Assembly: GCF_001269905.1 (NCBI RefSeq)
Contig: NZ_LHVK01000003.1
Location: forward strand, 1,034,981 to 1,098,980
DNA length: 64,000 nt
Reading direction: 5' to 3'
Source: Pseudomonas corrugata
GTDB taxonomy: Bacteria > Pseudomonadota > Gammaproteobacteria > Pseudomonadales > Pseudomonadaceae
Below, piece after piece: positions 40,101-47,164 of the stretch; position 1 is the first letter of the stretch, and each line of letters begins with the position of its first letter. A program made the position numbers and the translations under genes. A model generated the notes under the pieces. That model saw nothing but the letters and a program-made list of their open reading frames with translations. It was not told the origin of the DNA and made no database searches.

Positions 40101-40232
40101 ACTTCAACCCTGCTGAGTCTGTTGGTGGTGCCGGTGATTTTTACGTATGTCGACGATGTATTGGAGTGGCTGAAGCTGCGCACGCGCAGATCGACCGGGG
40201 AAAGAATGGAGGGTCAGAATACCCGGGCATGA
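37149..40232 (+). CDS. pseC: RND-family inner-membrane efflux pump, PseC-like
   Basis: The 1027-residue pump has the full RND plan: a first helix (PVPAVMLFILLTLFGLLGFG), a large periplasmic loop, the central helix bundle with the proton-relay aspartates in LVIGVLVDDAIVEIENIARH, a second large loop, and a C-terminal bundle ending near residue 1000. The motif GKLAIQDFPDMDLPVVVISASLEGAAPEQLE is typical of the AcrB/MexF superfamily branch close to PseC. It is driven by proton flow and works with the two upstream products. It ends the operon and is convergent with a luxR-type gene; a composite hairpin separates them. A general multidrug role cannot be excluded, but location in the peptide cluster favours export or self-resistance. 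Confidence 0.93.
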   Translation: MNISALSIRYPVPAVMLFILLTLFGLLGFGKLAIQDFPDMDLPVVVISASLEGAAPEQLETEVARKIEDKLTSLRLLKHVTTVITDGAVSISVSFDIDKDGNEALNEVRNAVDSAMPQLPASLDTPSVSRLTTSASPLLTYVIASDALDEEALSWFVDNELSKQLLSVPGVALISRIGGVDREVQVNLDPALMAGLGIRVADVAAQLRAMQKDNSGGQGNLGSGQQAVRTLGAIDDPAVLGTIDIPSGDGRLLALNQLADIRDTHAERSSRAFRDGKPVIGFQITRSLGFSDIGVANDVRKRMTEFVQQHPNVRIDEASDTVKAVLANYHDSMNLLYEGMLLAVLVVWWFLRDWRATLIVATALPLSIIPTFGVMYLAGFTLNAVSLLALALVIGVLVDDAIVEIENIARHLRMGKTPLQAATEAADEIGLAVLATTATLVAVFLPTAFMGGVAGKLFRQFGVTASVALLFSLLVARVLTPMMAAYFLKAKTDTAHDGPLMTRYLGWIHASLSRRKTTMVLASLFFIGALALVPLLPTSFLPAQDVGRSRITLELPPGTTLEQTTGMALQASERLSEMPQVKHVFISVGTASSSGAGPADITGAGDAILTVDLVDRNQRDLKLVQVEAQMREALRTLPGVRINVGGDGSGEKLNIVLASDDGDLLERTASALEPQLRELHGIGNVTSSSALQRPEIQMRPDFARAAELGITSQEIADTLRMATYGEYSSQLGKINLSQRQVDVRVRMDSLLRDDLQSINQLRVTGRDGQVTLSSLGDISMGSGPAQISRLDRLRNITLSIELNGRNLGEVMAEASQLPAMRNLPPEVKRVEQGELQLMTELFGSFSLAMAIGVFCIYSVLVLLFHDFLQPATILSALPLSLGGALVALLVCNFSFSLPSVIGLLMLMGIVTKNSILLVEYAIMARRDYGLGRYDALVDACHKRARPILMTTIAMGAGMLPTALGMGEDPSFRQPMAVVVMGGLLTSTLLSLLVVPVIFTYVDDVLEWLKLRTRRSTGERMEGQNTRA

Positions 40233-40237
40233 ATCAT

Positions 40238-40282
40238 CCCCCAACACCCGCTCGATTGAGATGACCGAGCAAAGGTTGGGGG
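40238..40282. terminator. Composite hairpin between convergent pseC and luxR-type gene
   Basis: Outer stem CCCCCAAC/GTTGGGGG and inner stem GCTCG/CGAGC. It starts six bases after the pseC stop codon and ends seven bases before the stop of the convergent gene, so it can serve both directions. Confidence 0.6.
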
Positions 40283-40289
40283 GAACGTT

Positions 40290-41156
40290 CTATACGGCTT
40301 GGCGAATTGCGGAAATACCATTCCACTCGATGGCCGATGGTGTGGCATCCATCGAGTGCATCCAGCGGATGAGCGAGCGGCGTCCACCAATGCCCATTTT
40401 TATGGCAGCACGCTTCAGATAACTTTCGACGGTGTTGACTTTCAGGTTGAGTTGCTCGGCCAGTTCCGGGGCCGTGCGTCCGGCCAGCAAGCCTACACAC
40501 ACTTCGGTTTCACGGGAGGACAAGCTCAACCCGGATAAAGCCAGCCGGTCGGCAAATCTCTGGCGCAATGCCTCCATCCCGCCGTTTTCCGAGCCTTCCA
40601 ACGGCAGGCAAGCGTCCTGTCGGCTGACCTCCGCTGGCACCATGGCGGCAACATGCTCTTCGACCATGGGTAAAAGAAGGCAGGAAAAATCTTTCAGCAG
40701 GGCATGTTCCTGTGCCGTGAATCCGCTGGAAAAAGGTGAGCGGTATACGGAAAGGACATAACGAATGCCGTTTTTACGTGTGGCCAGGTGCAATTGAGTG
40801 GTGGTGTTGTGACTGGAGGGGCTTTCCGATTGTTCGCGATTGAGCAGGCAGCGGGAAAAATTGGGGACCTTTTGTGGGGTCGAATCCTCGAAAAAAATAT
40901 CCTCGGCGAGGAAAAAAGGCTTTGCGGTATGCGCATCCATGACAGCGTCGATGCAGGCACTGTCCATACCAACACCACCGATGCTGGAAGTGCTGGGTTC
41001 AGAGAGTTGGCTCGATCCTATTCTTTGCTCGGTAATATGCGTTGCATCGACAGGTATTTCGGTAAGTATCAGGTCGTGCAACAAACGAGGAAAGTTGCGG
41101 CTTCCAGTACTGGCAATCACTTTGCCAACATGTGGGAATAGTCGTTGTAGGTTCAT
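40290..41156 (-). CDS. LuxR-family transcription regulator of the SyrF/SalA kind (no obvious AHL domain)
   Basis: The 288-residue protein ends in a LuxR/NarL DNA-binding domain (about residues 212-253: LSSRETEVCVGLLAGRTAPELAEQL, then VNTVESYLKRAAIKMG). Its N-terminal half lacks the tryptophan/tyrosine pattern (WxxxY, DP) of acyl-homoserine-lactone receptors. That resembles the cluster-specific LuxR regulators of Pseudomonas lipopeptides such as SyrF, SalA and ViscAR. The start ATG has GGAGAAAGG directly upstream. It lies 32 bases after the AHL synthase gene on the same strand and probably shares its transcript from the lux box. The inferred job is to activate the biosynthetic promoters, perhaps through the three syr-syp-like boxes. 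Confidence 0.82.
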   Translation of the reverse strand: MNLQRLFPHVGKVIASTGSRNFPRLLHDLILTEIPVDATHITEQRIGSSQLSEPSTSSIGGVGMDSACIDAVMDAHTAKPFFLAEDIFFEDSTPQKVPNFSRCLLNREQSESPSSHNTTTQLHLATRKNGIRYVLSVYRSPFSSGFTAQEHALLKDFSCLLLPMVEEHVAAMVPAEVSRQDACLPLEGSENGGMEALRQRFADRLALSGLSLSSRETEVCVGLLAGRTAPELAEQLNLKVNTVESYLKRAAIKMGIGGRRSLIRWMHSMDATPSAIEWNGISAIRQAV

Positions 41157-41188
41157 CCTTTCTCCAATTTCATGCCAGAGTCTTGGTG

Positions 41189-41962
41189 TTATAGATGCAA
41201 CTCAGTGTGCATCTGTTTTCTTGCTGGAATATTTCGGTCGATGTGTGTTTGGTCGATATCAAAGGGTTGATGGGATATGTCTGACGAACGGTTGGTCATA
41301 AAGAATTGTTCGTAGGCGGTGATGGTCTGGACGGCATTCTTGTTGAGCACTTCGTTGTAAGTGTCAGGCGTGCATGGGAGTGTGCCGTAGATGATGGTTT
41401 CTCCCTTTGAACCCAGCGCGGTGTTGTGTCTGTCGACTGTCCACCCGGATCGTTTGAGGATTTTCTCCATCATGGTGTCAACGACGATTTCATAGGTGTC
41501 TATATTTTGCAGTTGGGCAAACTTTATCATTGACAGGAAAAGTGCCGCCGTGCGAGCGTCTATGTTGGCCTGGGTGACTTCTCCGGCTAAGGTCTTATCT
41601 GCCGAAAGTGCAAATCTGGTAGCTTCCCAACAAGTGTGAGAGTGAGGCCTGATGTTGTCGGCGGGAAGGATGAAACTTAAAGCGCCGCTCATGAGGGTTG
41701 GTTTGTTGGAGGCGCGTAAACGCACACAACCGGAGACCCGCCCTTGGGTCTGAGCATAAATGTAAACTGCATCAGGATCGTCATATTCATCCCGTTCGTA
41801 ATCGCTGCCTTGATAACTTGCAATGTCCCATTTCTTTCTATCGATGAAGGCTGTTTTCCGAATTGCAAGTATCTGTTGCAACGTTTGGGTTGGGATTTTC
41901 GAGTAAGATGCAATGCAGGTAGATACGCCGAAAAAGTGATGAATACAGGAGGAGTAGTTCAT
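41189..41962 (-). CDS. LuxI-family acyl-homoserine-lactone synthase
   Basis: The 257-residue protein shows the LuxI pattern near its N terminus: Arg35, Phe39 and Trp45 (IRKTAFIDRKKW), then acidic residues in YERDEYDDPDAVYIYA, an Arg in GRVSGCVRLRAS and WEATRFALS. These residues bind S-adenosylmethionine and catalyse lactone formation. The product would be an N-acyl-homoserine lactone; the acyl chain cannot be read from sequence. Residues after about 210 (ending DRNIPARKQMHTELHL) extend past the usual LuxI length and look less conserved. The start ATG has only a weak ribosome site (AAGAAACG). A lux box lies 58 bases upstream, indicating positive feedback. Codon use and GC are lower than in the biosynthetic genes, suggesting separate acquisition. 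Confidence 0.9.
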   Translation of the reverse strand: MNYSSCIHHFFGVSTCIASYSKIPTQTLQQILAIRKTAFIDRKKWDIASYQGSDYERDEYDDPDAVYIYAQTQGRVSGCVRLRASNKPTLMSGALSFILPADNIRPHSHTCWEATRFALSADKTLAGEVTQANIDARTAALFLSMIKFAQLQNIDTYEIVVDTMMEKILKRSGWTVDRHNTALGSKGETIIYGTLPCTPDTYNEVLNKNAVQTITAYEQFFMTNRSSDISHQPFDIDQTHIDRNIPARKQMHTELHL

Positions 41963-42019
41963 GAATGACGTTTCTTGGTTGTGGATGAGGCTACTGTTAA
42001 CTTTGCACTAAATCATTTC

Positions 42020-42039
42020 AACTGTCCTAAAGTACAGGG
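42020..42039 (-). promoter_or_regulatory. lux box upstream of the AHL synthase gene
   Basis: The 20 bases AACTGTCCTAAAGTACAGGG share 13 positions with the classic lux box ACCTGTAGGATCGTACAGGT, including the whole CTGT/GTACAGG core, and form an inverted repeat CTGTcCT-AA-AGtACAG. Its near edge is 58 bases before the AHL synthase ATG. A centre at about -42 would put the transcript start near 41987, with TTAACA as a possible -10. Confidence 0.8.
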
Positions 42040-42453
42040 TGGGGTTTAGTAGAGTGTATAGTCTAATTAGTTGCCCGATCAGTGCGCTGAATCGTATTCG
42101 TGGAGAGTGCGCCAGGAGGGTGTTTTAGTATCGTCTGGAGTCCAAAAAAGTACCGACTTGAAGTCGGCGGTAGATGGCGCTTACAGGTAAAAGTATGGCG
42201 GTTTCTGATAGTCGACGACTGCGTGTTTTTTGACGGCCGGCTTAAGCGGCGATAACGTCCTGATAATGGGTGGGTCGAAAAATTGACACCTGGGTCGAGG
42301 TAAGTAACCTGGCTGTAATAAAGGTGTGGAAGTTTTTTAGAAAAGCAGGGGTGAGCCCAGGCGTGGAAGTTTAAACGACTGTATGAGCCGGGGGCGAAAA
42401 GCACCGAGAGTGTCGTCGTGGCTTTAGTGTAACTGCTCTAACTGTGGAAGAGT

Positions 42454-42501
42454 TGGTCTGATGTCATACAACTAAAAAGTTGATGTTGTACGAGCAGACC
42501 A
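42454..42501 (+). promoter_or_regulatory. Nested inverted repeats in the LysE-gene leader or promoter
   Basis: Outer arms TGGTCTG (42454) and CAGACCA (42495) enclose an inner hairpin CAACT-AAAA-AGTTG (42469-42482). The structure ends 38 bases before the likely ATG. It could be an operator or an RNA leader structure. Confidence 0.4.
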
Positions 42502-42539
42502 GTCCGAACCTGAAAAGATGAGCCATCGTGGCTCCTGGC

Positions 42540-43151
42540 ATGGATGACCTTATGTCTTATATTGCGCTTTCACTGATGACTGTGCTGCTGGTTCCGGGAC
42601 CGACAAACTCACTGCTGCTGCAAACCGGAATAAAGAGAGGGCTGAATGCTCGCTCCATGAGGTATGTCGTGGCAGAGTGGCTGGCTTATGTCATTCAGAT
42701 GACGATGTGGGGAGTATCCATTGATCTTCTGATGACTGAACATTCCTGGGTAGTCATTGTGACCAAGTTTTTTGCCGTGTGCTTTTTATTTTATATTTCC
42801 CTGAAGCTATGGTTCTCGGTAAAAGACCATCTCCCTGGTAACTCGGCGGGTATCAGTGTGCCTGACCTGTTTGTGGCGACGCTGACCAATCCGAAAGGAT
42901 TGTTCTTCGTTTCCTTTGTTGCGCCACCCGGAACGTTTTTATCGCTGAGCAACTACCTGCCATTCATGATGCTGTTCACAGCTGTAATATTTCCGGTCGG
43001 GCTGGCCTGGATCGCCATCGGGGCATTCTGTGGACGTAAACTCCACACTATTGTTTCCGGCCGGTTTTTGAGTCGGGCCATTTCGTTGGTGATTGGCTTA
43101 TTCGCATGCGGCATGCTTTTCAACATCGCCTCGCAGGTTGTATTCGCCTGA
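42540..43151 (+). CDS. LysE/RhtB-family amino-acid exporter
   Basis: The 203-residue integral membrane protein has about six hydrophobic segments and the family signature near its N terminus, VLLVPGPTNSLLLQTGIKRG. LysE/RhtB proteins export amino acids such as lysine, threonine and homoserine (lactone). ATG 42540 was chosen; a GTG twelve bases upstream and an ATG twelve bases downstream are alternatives, none with a strong ribosome site. It is flanked by the AHL synthase (divergent) and an AHL-type luxR gene (convergent), a placement that suggests export of a precursor or by-product such as Dab, threonine or homoserine lactone, but sequence alone does not show the substrate. Confidence 0.85.
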   Translation: MDDLMSYIALSLMTVLLVPGPTNSLLLQTGIKRGLNARSMRYVVAEWLAYVIQMTMWGVSIDLLMTEHSWVVIVTKFFAVCFLFYISLKLWFSVKDHLPGNSAGISVPDLFVATLTNPKGLFFVSFVAPPGTFLSLSNYLPFMMLFTAVIFPVGLAWIAIGAFCGRKLHTIVSGRFLSRAISLVIGLFACGMLFNIASQVVFA

Positions 43152-43237
43152 ATGCGGGCATTTGCGGTAACGTCGGGCATGGCGTCGGGTCCCCATAGGA
43201 CCGTCGCCTGCAATCGCGAGTAGATGAAGGGAAGGGG

Positions 43238-43966
43238 TCAAACGAAGTTTAACTGTACTGCCTTGATCATTGCTTGCTTGACATTGGTGCAGTCCATCTT
43301 TTCGGTCATCTGCTTGGCGTGAAACTTTACCGTTCGTTCGGTAATATTCATGATCAAGCCTATCTCCTTATAGTTTTTTCCCAACGCGAGCCAGCGCAGG
43401 AATTCTATTTCTCTGGGGGATAGTTTCAAGTTGCTTTCAATGGTGGTTTCCATGGGGCGATATTGATTGGCGATGACGCTGAGGGTTTTGATGATGAACA
43501 GATTCGAGCGGACGATGATGGGAAAGTCGGGGTCATTCTCTTCTGAAGACAGGTGAAGGGAACCGAATGCTCGACCGGGCTCATGGATGGGGACGGTGTA
43601 ACCCTGTTTGATGCCATAGGAGGCTGACTGGTCGAATATCTCGGGATTGTTGTCGATTTCCGCCGGTATTTCATTCCAGAAAAAAGGAGTCGCGGTGATG
43701 GCGGTGTTGGCCATGACCGGGTCTGATTTGTAGAGTGAGTTCTTGCGGTAGGTGTCCACCCATTCGGATGGGTAGTTGCTGTAGATGGAAATCTTCGAGT
43801 TGTTGAACGGTGTGGGCTCAAGATGGACGTAGGCGAATTTTTCGATTCCCAGTCTGGAGAATATCCAGCCGAGTATCTCGGTGTACTCCTCTTCGCTCAC
43901 GCCTGAGATATTGTTTTCCACCTCTTGGATCAAATTGAACAGATGGCTTGAAATGGGCTTGAGCAT
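43238..43966 (-). CDS. LuxR-type AHL-responsive regulator
   Basis: The 242-residue protein has both expected domains. The N-terminal autoinducer-binding domain shows SNYPSEWVDTYRKNSLYKSDPVM, with the conserved Trp, Tyr and Asp-Pro, plus FFWNEI and GIKQGYTVPIHEPGRAFGSLHLS. The C-terminal HTH (LSPREIEFLRWLALGKNYKEIGLIMN, then RTVKFHAKQM) binds DNA. It is the likely receptor for the AHL made by the nearby synthase and the likely ligand of the lux box at 42020. ATG 43966 was chosen over a TTG six codons upstream. It lies 57 bases downstream of a 54-codon ORF with a perfect ribosome site on the same strand, and is convergent with the LysE-type gene. Confidence 0.9.
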   Translation of the reverse strand: MLKPISSHLFNLIQEVENNISGVSEEEYTEILGWIFSRLGIEKFAYVHLEPTPFNNSKISIYSNYPSEWVDTYRKNSLYKSDPVMANTAITATPFFWNEIPAEIDNNPEIFDQSASYGIKQGYTVPIHEPGRAFGSLHLSSEENDPDFPIIVRSNLFIIKTLSVIANQYRPMETTIESNLKLSPREIEFLRWLALGKNYKEIGLIMNITERTVKFHAKQMTEKMDCTNVKQAMIKAVQLNFV

Positions 43967-44023
43967 AATGAGCGAGCTCGACAATTTGAATGTAAGACTT
44001 TGACTTGGTCAGGCGCTATACCT

Positions 44024-44188
44024 TTAGAGTCGCCAAATGGAAGTGAGCTGGCTTTGGAGGGTGTTCGGCGCTATGAAGGCGCTCGGGGCGAGAAGGATCT
44101 CCGCGCTCATCAGAGGGATTGCCAAGGGGTGATCATGCTGTTCCGGCACCCCGGGATGTTGCTGTTTTGAACCGCGGATTAATGTCAT
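44024..44188 (-). CDS. 54-residue ORF with consensus ribosome site, upstream of the luxR gene
   Basis: AGGAGG stands four bases before ATG 44188, the strongest Shine-Dalgarno sequence noticed in the window. The peptide (starting MTLIRGSKQQHPGVPEQH and containing MSAEILLAPSAFIAPN) ends at TAA 44024. It has no signal peptide and no family I know. It is co-oriented with the luxR gene and ends 57 bases before it, so both may be on one transcript. A longer reading frame overlapping the ABC ATPase gene is less likely because it has no such start signal. A random ORF remains possible. Confidence 0.45.
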   Translation of the reverse strand: MTLIRGSKQQHPGVPEQHDHPLAIPLMSAEILLAPSAFIAPNTLQSQLTSIWRL

Positions 44189-44319
44189 TGTGCCTCCTGG
44201 CAGATACGGCCTCACAACATGAGCTGCGAGACCGCTAGTTAAACTACACGTACTGAAACGATTAACTGGAAGGCAGTATAGACAACTTTTCCGATCCGGC
44301 CAGTGACATTGAGAAAGCT
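44189..44319. other. Gap between UvrA-like gene and the 54-codon ORF
   Basis: AT-rich compared with its neighbours and without a gene. On the minus strand it would hold the promoter of the 54-codon ORF and luxR; TATACT and TTAATC are present but no clearly spaced -35/-10 pair stands out. Confidence 0.35.
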
Positions 44320-46977
44320 TTACCATTGAGGCTGAAACGCGCTTTTCAGGAACCCTGCAGTTCGACTCTGCGCACAGTCGGCCACGTGGCCTGGCGTTCC
44401 GCAAACCACCACTTTTCCCCCCTGGGAGCCCGCTCCCGGGCCGATATCGATGACCCAGTCGCTCTGCGCCGCTACCCGCATATCGTGCTCCACCACAACT
44501 ACCGTGTGACCGTCATCCACCAGGCGATTCAATTGCACGAGCAGTCGATCCACATCCTGGGGGTGCAAGCCATTGGTCGGTTCATCCAGTACGTACAACG
44601 TGGCTCCTCTGGCTTTACGCTGCAGTTCCGTTGCCAGCTTGATGCGTTGTGCCTCACCGCCGGATAGCTCCGTGGCGGGTTGACCCAGGCGCAGATAGCC
44701 GAGGCCGATATCCTGCAGCACCTGTAGCGCGCGCCTTGGCGCGGCTTGCCCGGCAAATGCTTCGAGTGCCTGGTTGACAGTCAATTGCAACACCTGCGCG
44801 ATGTTCAATCCCTGCCAGTTCACGGTCAGCGTCTGCGGGTTGTAGCGAGCGCCGTGGCAGGTCGGGCAGGGGGCATACACGCTGGGCATGAACAACAACT
44901 CGACACTGACGAAGCCTTCGCCTTCACAGGTTTCGCAGCGGCCCTTGGCGACGTTGAAAGAGAACCTCCCGGCATCGAATCCCAGTTCACGGGCCTGTTC
45001 CGTGGCGGCAAACAACTTGCGCACGTGGTCGAACAATCCGGTGTAGGTGGCGAGGTTGGAGCGCGGCGTGCGACCGATGGGTTTCTGGTCCACCCGGACC
45101 AGGCGCTTGATGGCGTCGAGCCCGGCGGTGACACGTCCGCCGCTGGTTTGCTCGGGTTCGTCTTCCAGGCTTGTCTCATCCGGTTCGATGTCGTGGCTGG
45201 CCAGGCCCAGGTGGGTGCCCACCAGGTCCAGCAGGGCTTGGCTGACCAGGCTGGATTTACCGGAGCCGGAGATGCCGGTCACGGCTGTGAAGCAACCGAG
45301 GGGAAAGGCCGCGCTCAGATTGTCGAGATTGTTGCGGGTGATGCCTTCCAGGCGCAGCCAGCCGGTTGGCGTTCGCGGACTGCGCGGGGCAAGGGTCTGT
45401 TCGGCAAAGAGATAAGTGCGCGTTCGCGATTCCGGCACCTGGGCCAGACCGCCAGGCGGGCCGCTGTAGAGAATCTGGCCACCCTGTTCACCGGCCTCCG
45501 GGCCTACGTCGATCAGCCAGTCGGCGCGGCGCATGGTGTCCAGGTCGTGCTCGACCACGAACACCGAATTGCCTGCGGCCTTGAGGCGTTGCAGGGCGTC
45601 GAACAGGGCTTCGCTGTCGGCAGGGTGCAGGCCGGCGGAGGGCTCGTCCAGCACATAGATCACCCCGAACAGCTGGGAGTTGAGCTGGGTTGCCAGGCGC
45701 AAGCGTTGCAACTCGCCAGAGGACAGCGTCGGCGTGCTGCGCTCCAGGGCCAGGTAACCCAGGCCGAGGTCGATCAGGGTGACGATCCGCTCCAGCAACT
45801 CGGCGGCAATGCGCTGCGCGGCCAAGCGCTTTTCCAGGGACAGGTTGGGCGTATGGCGCGCATCCGGCCCGCCCGCGTGGGGATTGTCGCCCCTGGCGGC
45901 ACGTTGCTCGCGGGCCTCTCTGGTTTGCCGGTGGGTGAGGACTTCGGTCGATTCTTCGGGTTGCTTCAGATAATCCGCAGCTGTGACGTCCTTGAGCACA
46001 TCGGCCAGTTCCAGCAAGGTAAGGTGCGACAGCTCGGCGATGTCCAGACCGGCAAACGTCACGGTCAGCGCCTGGCGCTTGAGGCGTTTGCCTGCGCATT
46101 CGGGGCAGGCGCTGGCGCGCATGTACTGCGCCACGCGTTTGCGCATCTGCGCGCTTTGCGAATGCATGAAGGTATGCAGCAGGTAGCGCCGGGCGCCACT
46201 GAAGGTGCCCTGGTAACTGGGTTCGAGTTTGCGCTTGAGGGCGGCGCGGGTCTGGGCCGGCGTGAGCCCGGCGTACACAGGGACGGTGGGGGTTTCGTCG
46301 GTGAAGAGGATCCAGTCGCGCTGCTGTTTCGGCAGGTCGCGCCACGGGATATCAACGTCATAGCCCAGCGTCACCAGGATATCCCGCAGGTTCTGGCCCT
46401 GCCAGGCCATCGGCCAGGCCGCGACGGCGCGCTCGCGGATGGTCAGCGAAGGGTCCGGCACCATGGAGTCCTCGGTCACTTCGTAGACCCGCCCCAGGCC
46501 ATGGCACTGCGTACACGCGCCTTGTGGCGTATTGGGCGAGAAGTCCTCGGCATAGAGCATCGGCTGGTCCGCCGGGTAGCTGCCGGCGCGGGAGTACAGC
46601 ATGCGGATCAGACTCGACAAGGTGGTGACGCTGCCCACCGAGGATCGCGCGCTGGGCGTACCGCGTTGCTGCTGCAAAGCCACCGCCGGCGGCAGCCCTT
46701 CGATGCTGCCCACGTCCGGCACGCCGACCTGATCGATCAGGCGCCGCGCATACGGCGCGACCGATTCGAAGTAGCGACGCTGGGCCTCGGCGTAGAGTGT
46801 CGAGAAGGCCAGCGACGATTTTCCAGACCCCGACACACCGGTAAACACCACCAGGGCATCGCGCGGAATGTCGACGTCAACGTTCTTGAGGTTGTGTTCG
46901 CGGGCACCACGCACCCGGACGAAACCACTGTTCTCGAGTCGCGGGGCAGAGTTAGCCAGGCTGGTGCGTGGGGGCAT
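44320..46977 (-). CDS. UvrA2-type ABC ATPase (UvrA paralogue lacking the UvrB-binding domain)
   Basis: The 885-residue protein has two UvrA-type ABC cassettes: Walker [13 protein letters not shown] and [12 protein letters not shown], signatures [13 protein letters not shown] and [13 protein letters not shown], Walker [17 protein letters not shown] and [16 protein letters not shown]. Zinc-binding cysteine pairs occur at CTQC, CPEC, CETC and CPTC. The first cassette goes straight from RMLYSRAG to ACTQCHG without the roughly 100-residue UvrB-binding insertion of true UvrA, which places it in the UvrA2 group (DrrC-like members are linked to resistance to DNA-binding drugs). ATG 46977 was chosen; a GTG at 47010 is possible. 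It sits at the edge of the peptide cluster, so a resistance role is conceivable but not shown. Confidence 0.9.
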   Translation of the reverse strand: MPPRTSLANSAPRLENSGFVRVRGAREHNLKNVDVDIPRDALVVFTGVSGSGKSSLAFSTLYAEAQRRYFESVAPYARRLIDQVGVPDVGSIEGLPPAVALQQQRGTPSARSSVGSVTTLSSLIRMLYSRAGSYPADQPMLYAEDFSPNTPQGACTQCHGLGRVYEVTEDSMVPDPSLTIRERAVAAWPMAWQGQNLRDILVTLGYDVDIPWRDLPKQQRDWILFTDETPTVPVYAGLTPAQTRAALKRKLEPSYQGTFSGARRYLLHTFMHSQSAQMRKRVAQYMRASACPECAGKRLKRQALTVTFAGLDIAELSHLTLLELADVLKDVTAADYLKQPEESTEVLTHRQTREAREQRAARGDNPHAGGPDARHTPNLSLEKRLAAQRIAAELLERIVTLIDLGLGYLALERSTPTLSSGELQRLRLATQLNSQLFGVIYVLDEPSAGLHPADSEALFDALQRLKAAGNSVFVVEHDLDTMRRADWLIDVGPEAGEQGGQILYSGPPGGLAQVPESRTRTYLFAEQTLAPRSPRTPTGWLRLEGITRNNLDNLSAAFPLGCFTAVTGISGSGKSSLVSQALLDLVGTHLGLASHDIEPDETSLEDEPEQTSGGRVTAGLDAIKRLVRVDQKPIGRTPRSNLATYTGLFDHVRKLFAATEQARELGFDAGRFSFNVAKGRCETCEGEGFVSVELLFMPSVYAPCPTCHGARYNPQTLTVNWQGLNIAQVLQLTVNQALEAFAGQAAPRRALQVLQDIGLGYLRLGQPATELSGGEAQRIKLATELQRKARGATLYVLDEPTNGLHPQDVDRLLVQLNRLVDDGHTVVVVEHDMRVAAQSDWVIDIGPGAGSQGGKVVVCGTPGHVADCAQSRTAGFLKSAFQPQW

Positions 46978-47164
46978 CAGGTGTTCAATCCCTTGTGGTT
47001 CAGTGCGCACCCTGACTTTTGAGGGTGCGCTCGAAAGAATGCCACTTGATTCACAGCAATAAAAATCATGCGACCTGATTCAGCCGTTTTGGTGCAATAA
47101 AAATTTACTAGCGCTGAAAGAAATGAGAAAAGCTTCTCAGTTTTCCCATGGATATGGATCTTTC
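46978..47164. other. Divergent promoter region between UvrA2 and the propeller-like gene
   Basis: It contains two related segments, CTTGATTCACAGCAATAAAAAT at about 47045 (written here in two parts: CTTGATTCAC and AGCAATAAAAAT) and CCTGATTCAG...GCAATAAAAAT about 37 bases later. This looks like a duplicated promoter or operator half. No gene is seen. Confidence 0.35.

Larger units (their letters stand above)
41963..42539. other. Intergenic region between AHL synthase and LysE-type gene
   Basis: This 577-base, AT-rich gap holds the lux box and the inverted repeat at 42454-42501. I see no convincing gene: a 113-codon reading frame on the minus strand has no recognisable features and a biased, low-complexity composition. 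Nothing resembling a tRNA or known small RNA is evident. Confidence 0.5.

Noticed and set aside
40290..41156. Treating this LuxR-type protein as the AHL receptor
   Set aside because: Its N-terminal half lacks the conserved Trp/Tyr/Asp-Pro pattern, which is present in the protein at 43238-43966.
42063..42404. 113-codon minus-strand ORF between the AHL synthase and LysE-type genes
   Set aside because: No ribosome site, no family features and an odd composition; better taken as non-coding.
44746..47022. 758-codon reading frame on the plus strand over the UvrA2-type gene
   Set aside because: It lies wholly opposite a clear ABC ATPase and has no domains; it is a high-GC shadow frame.
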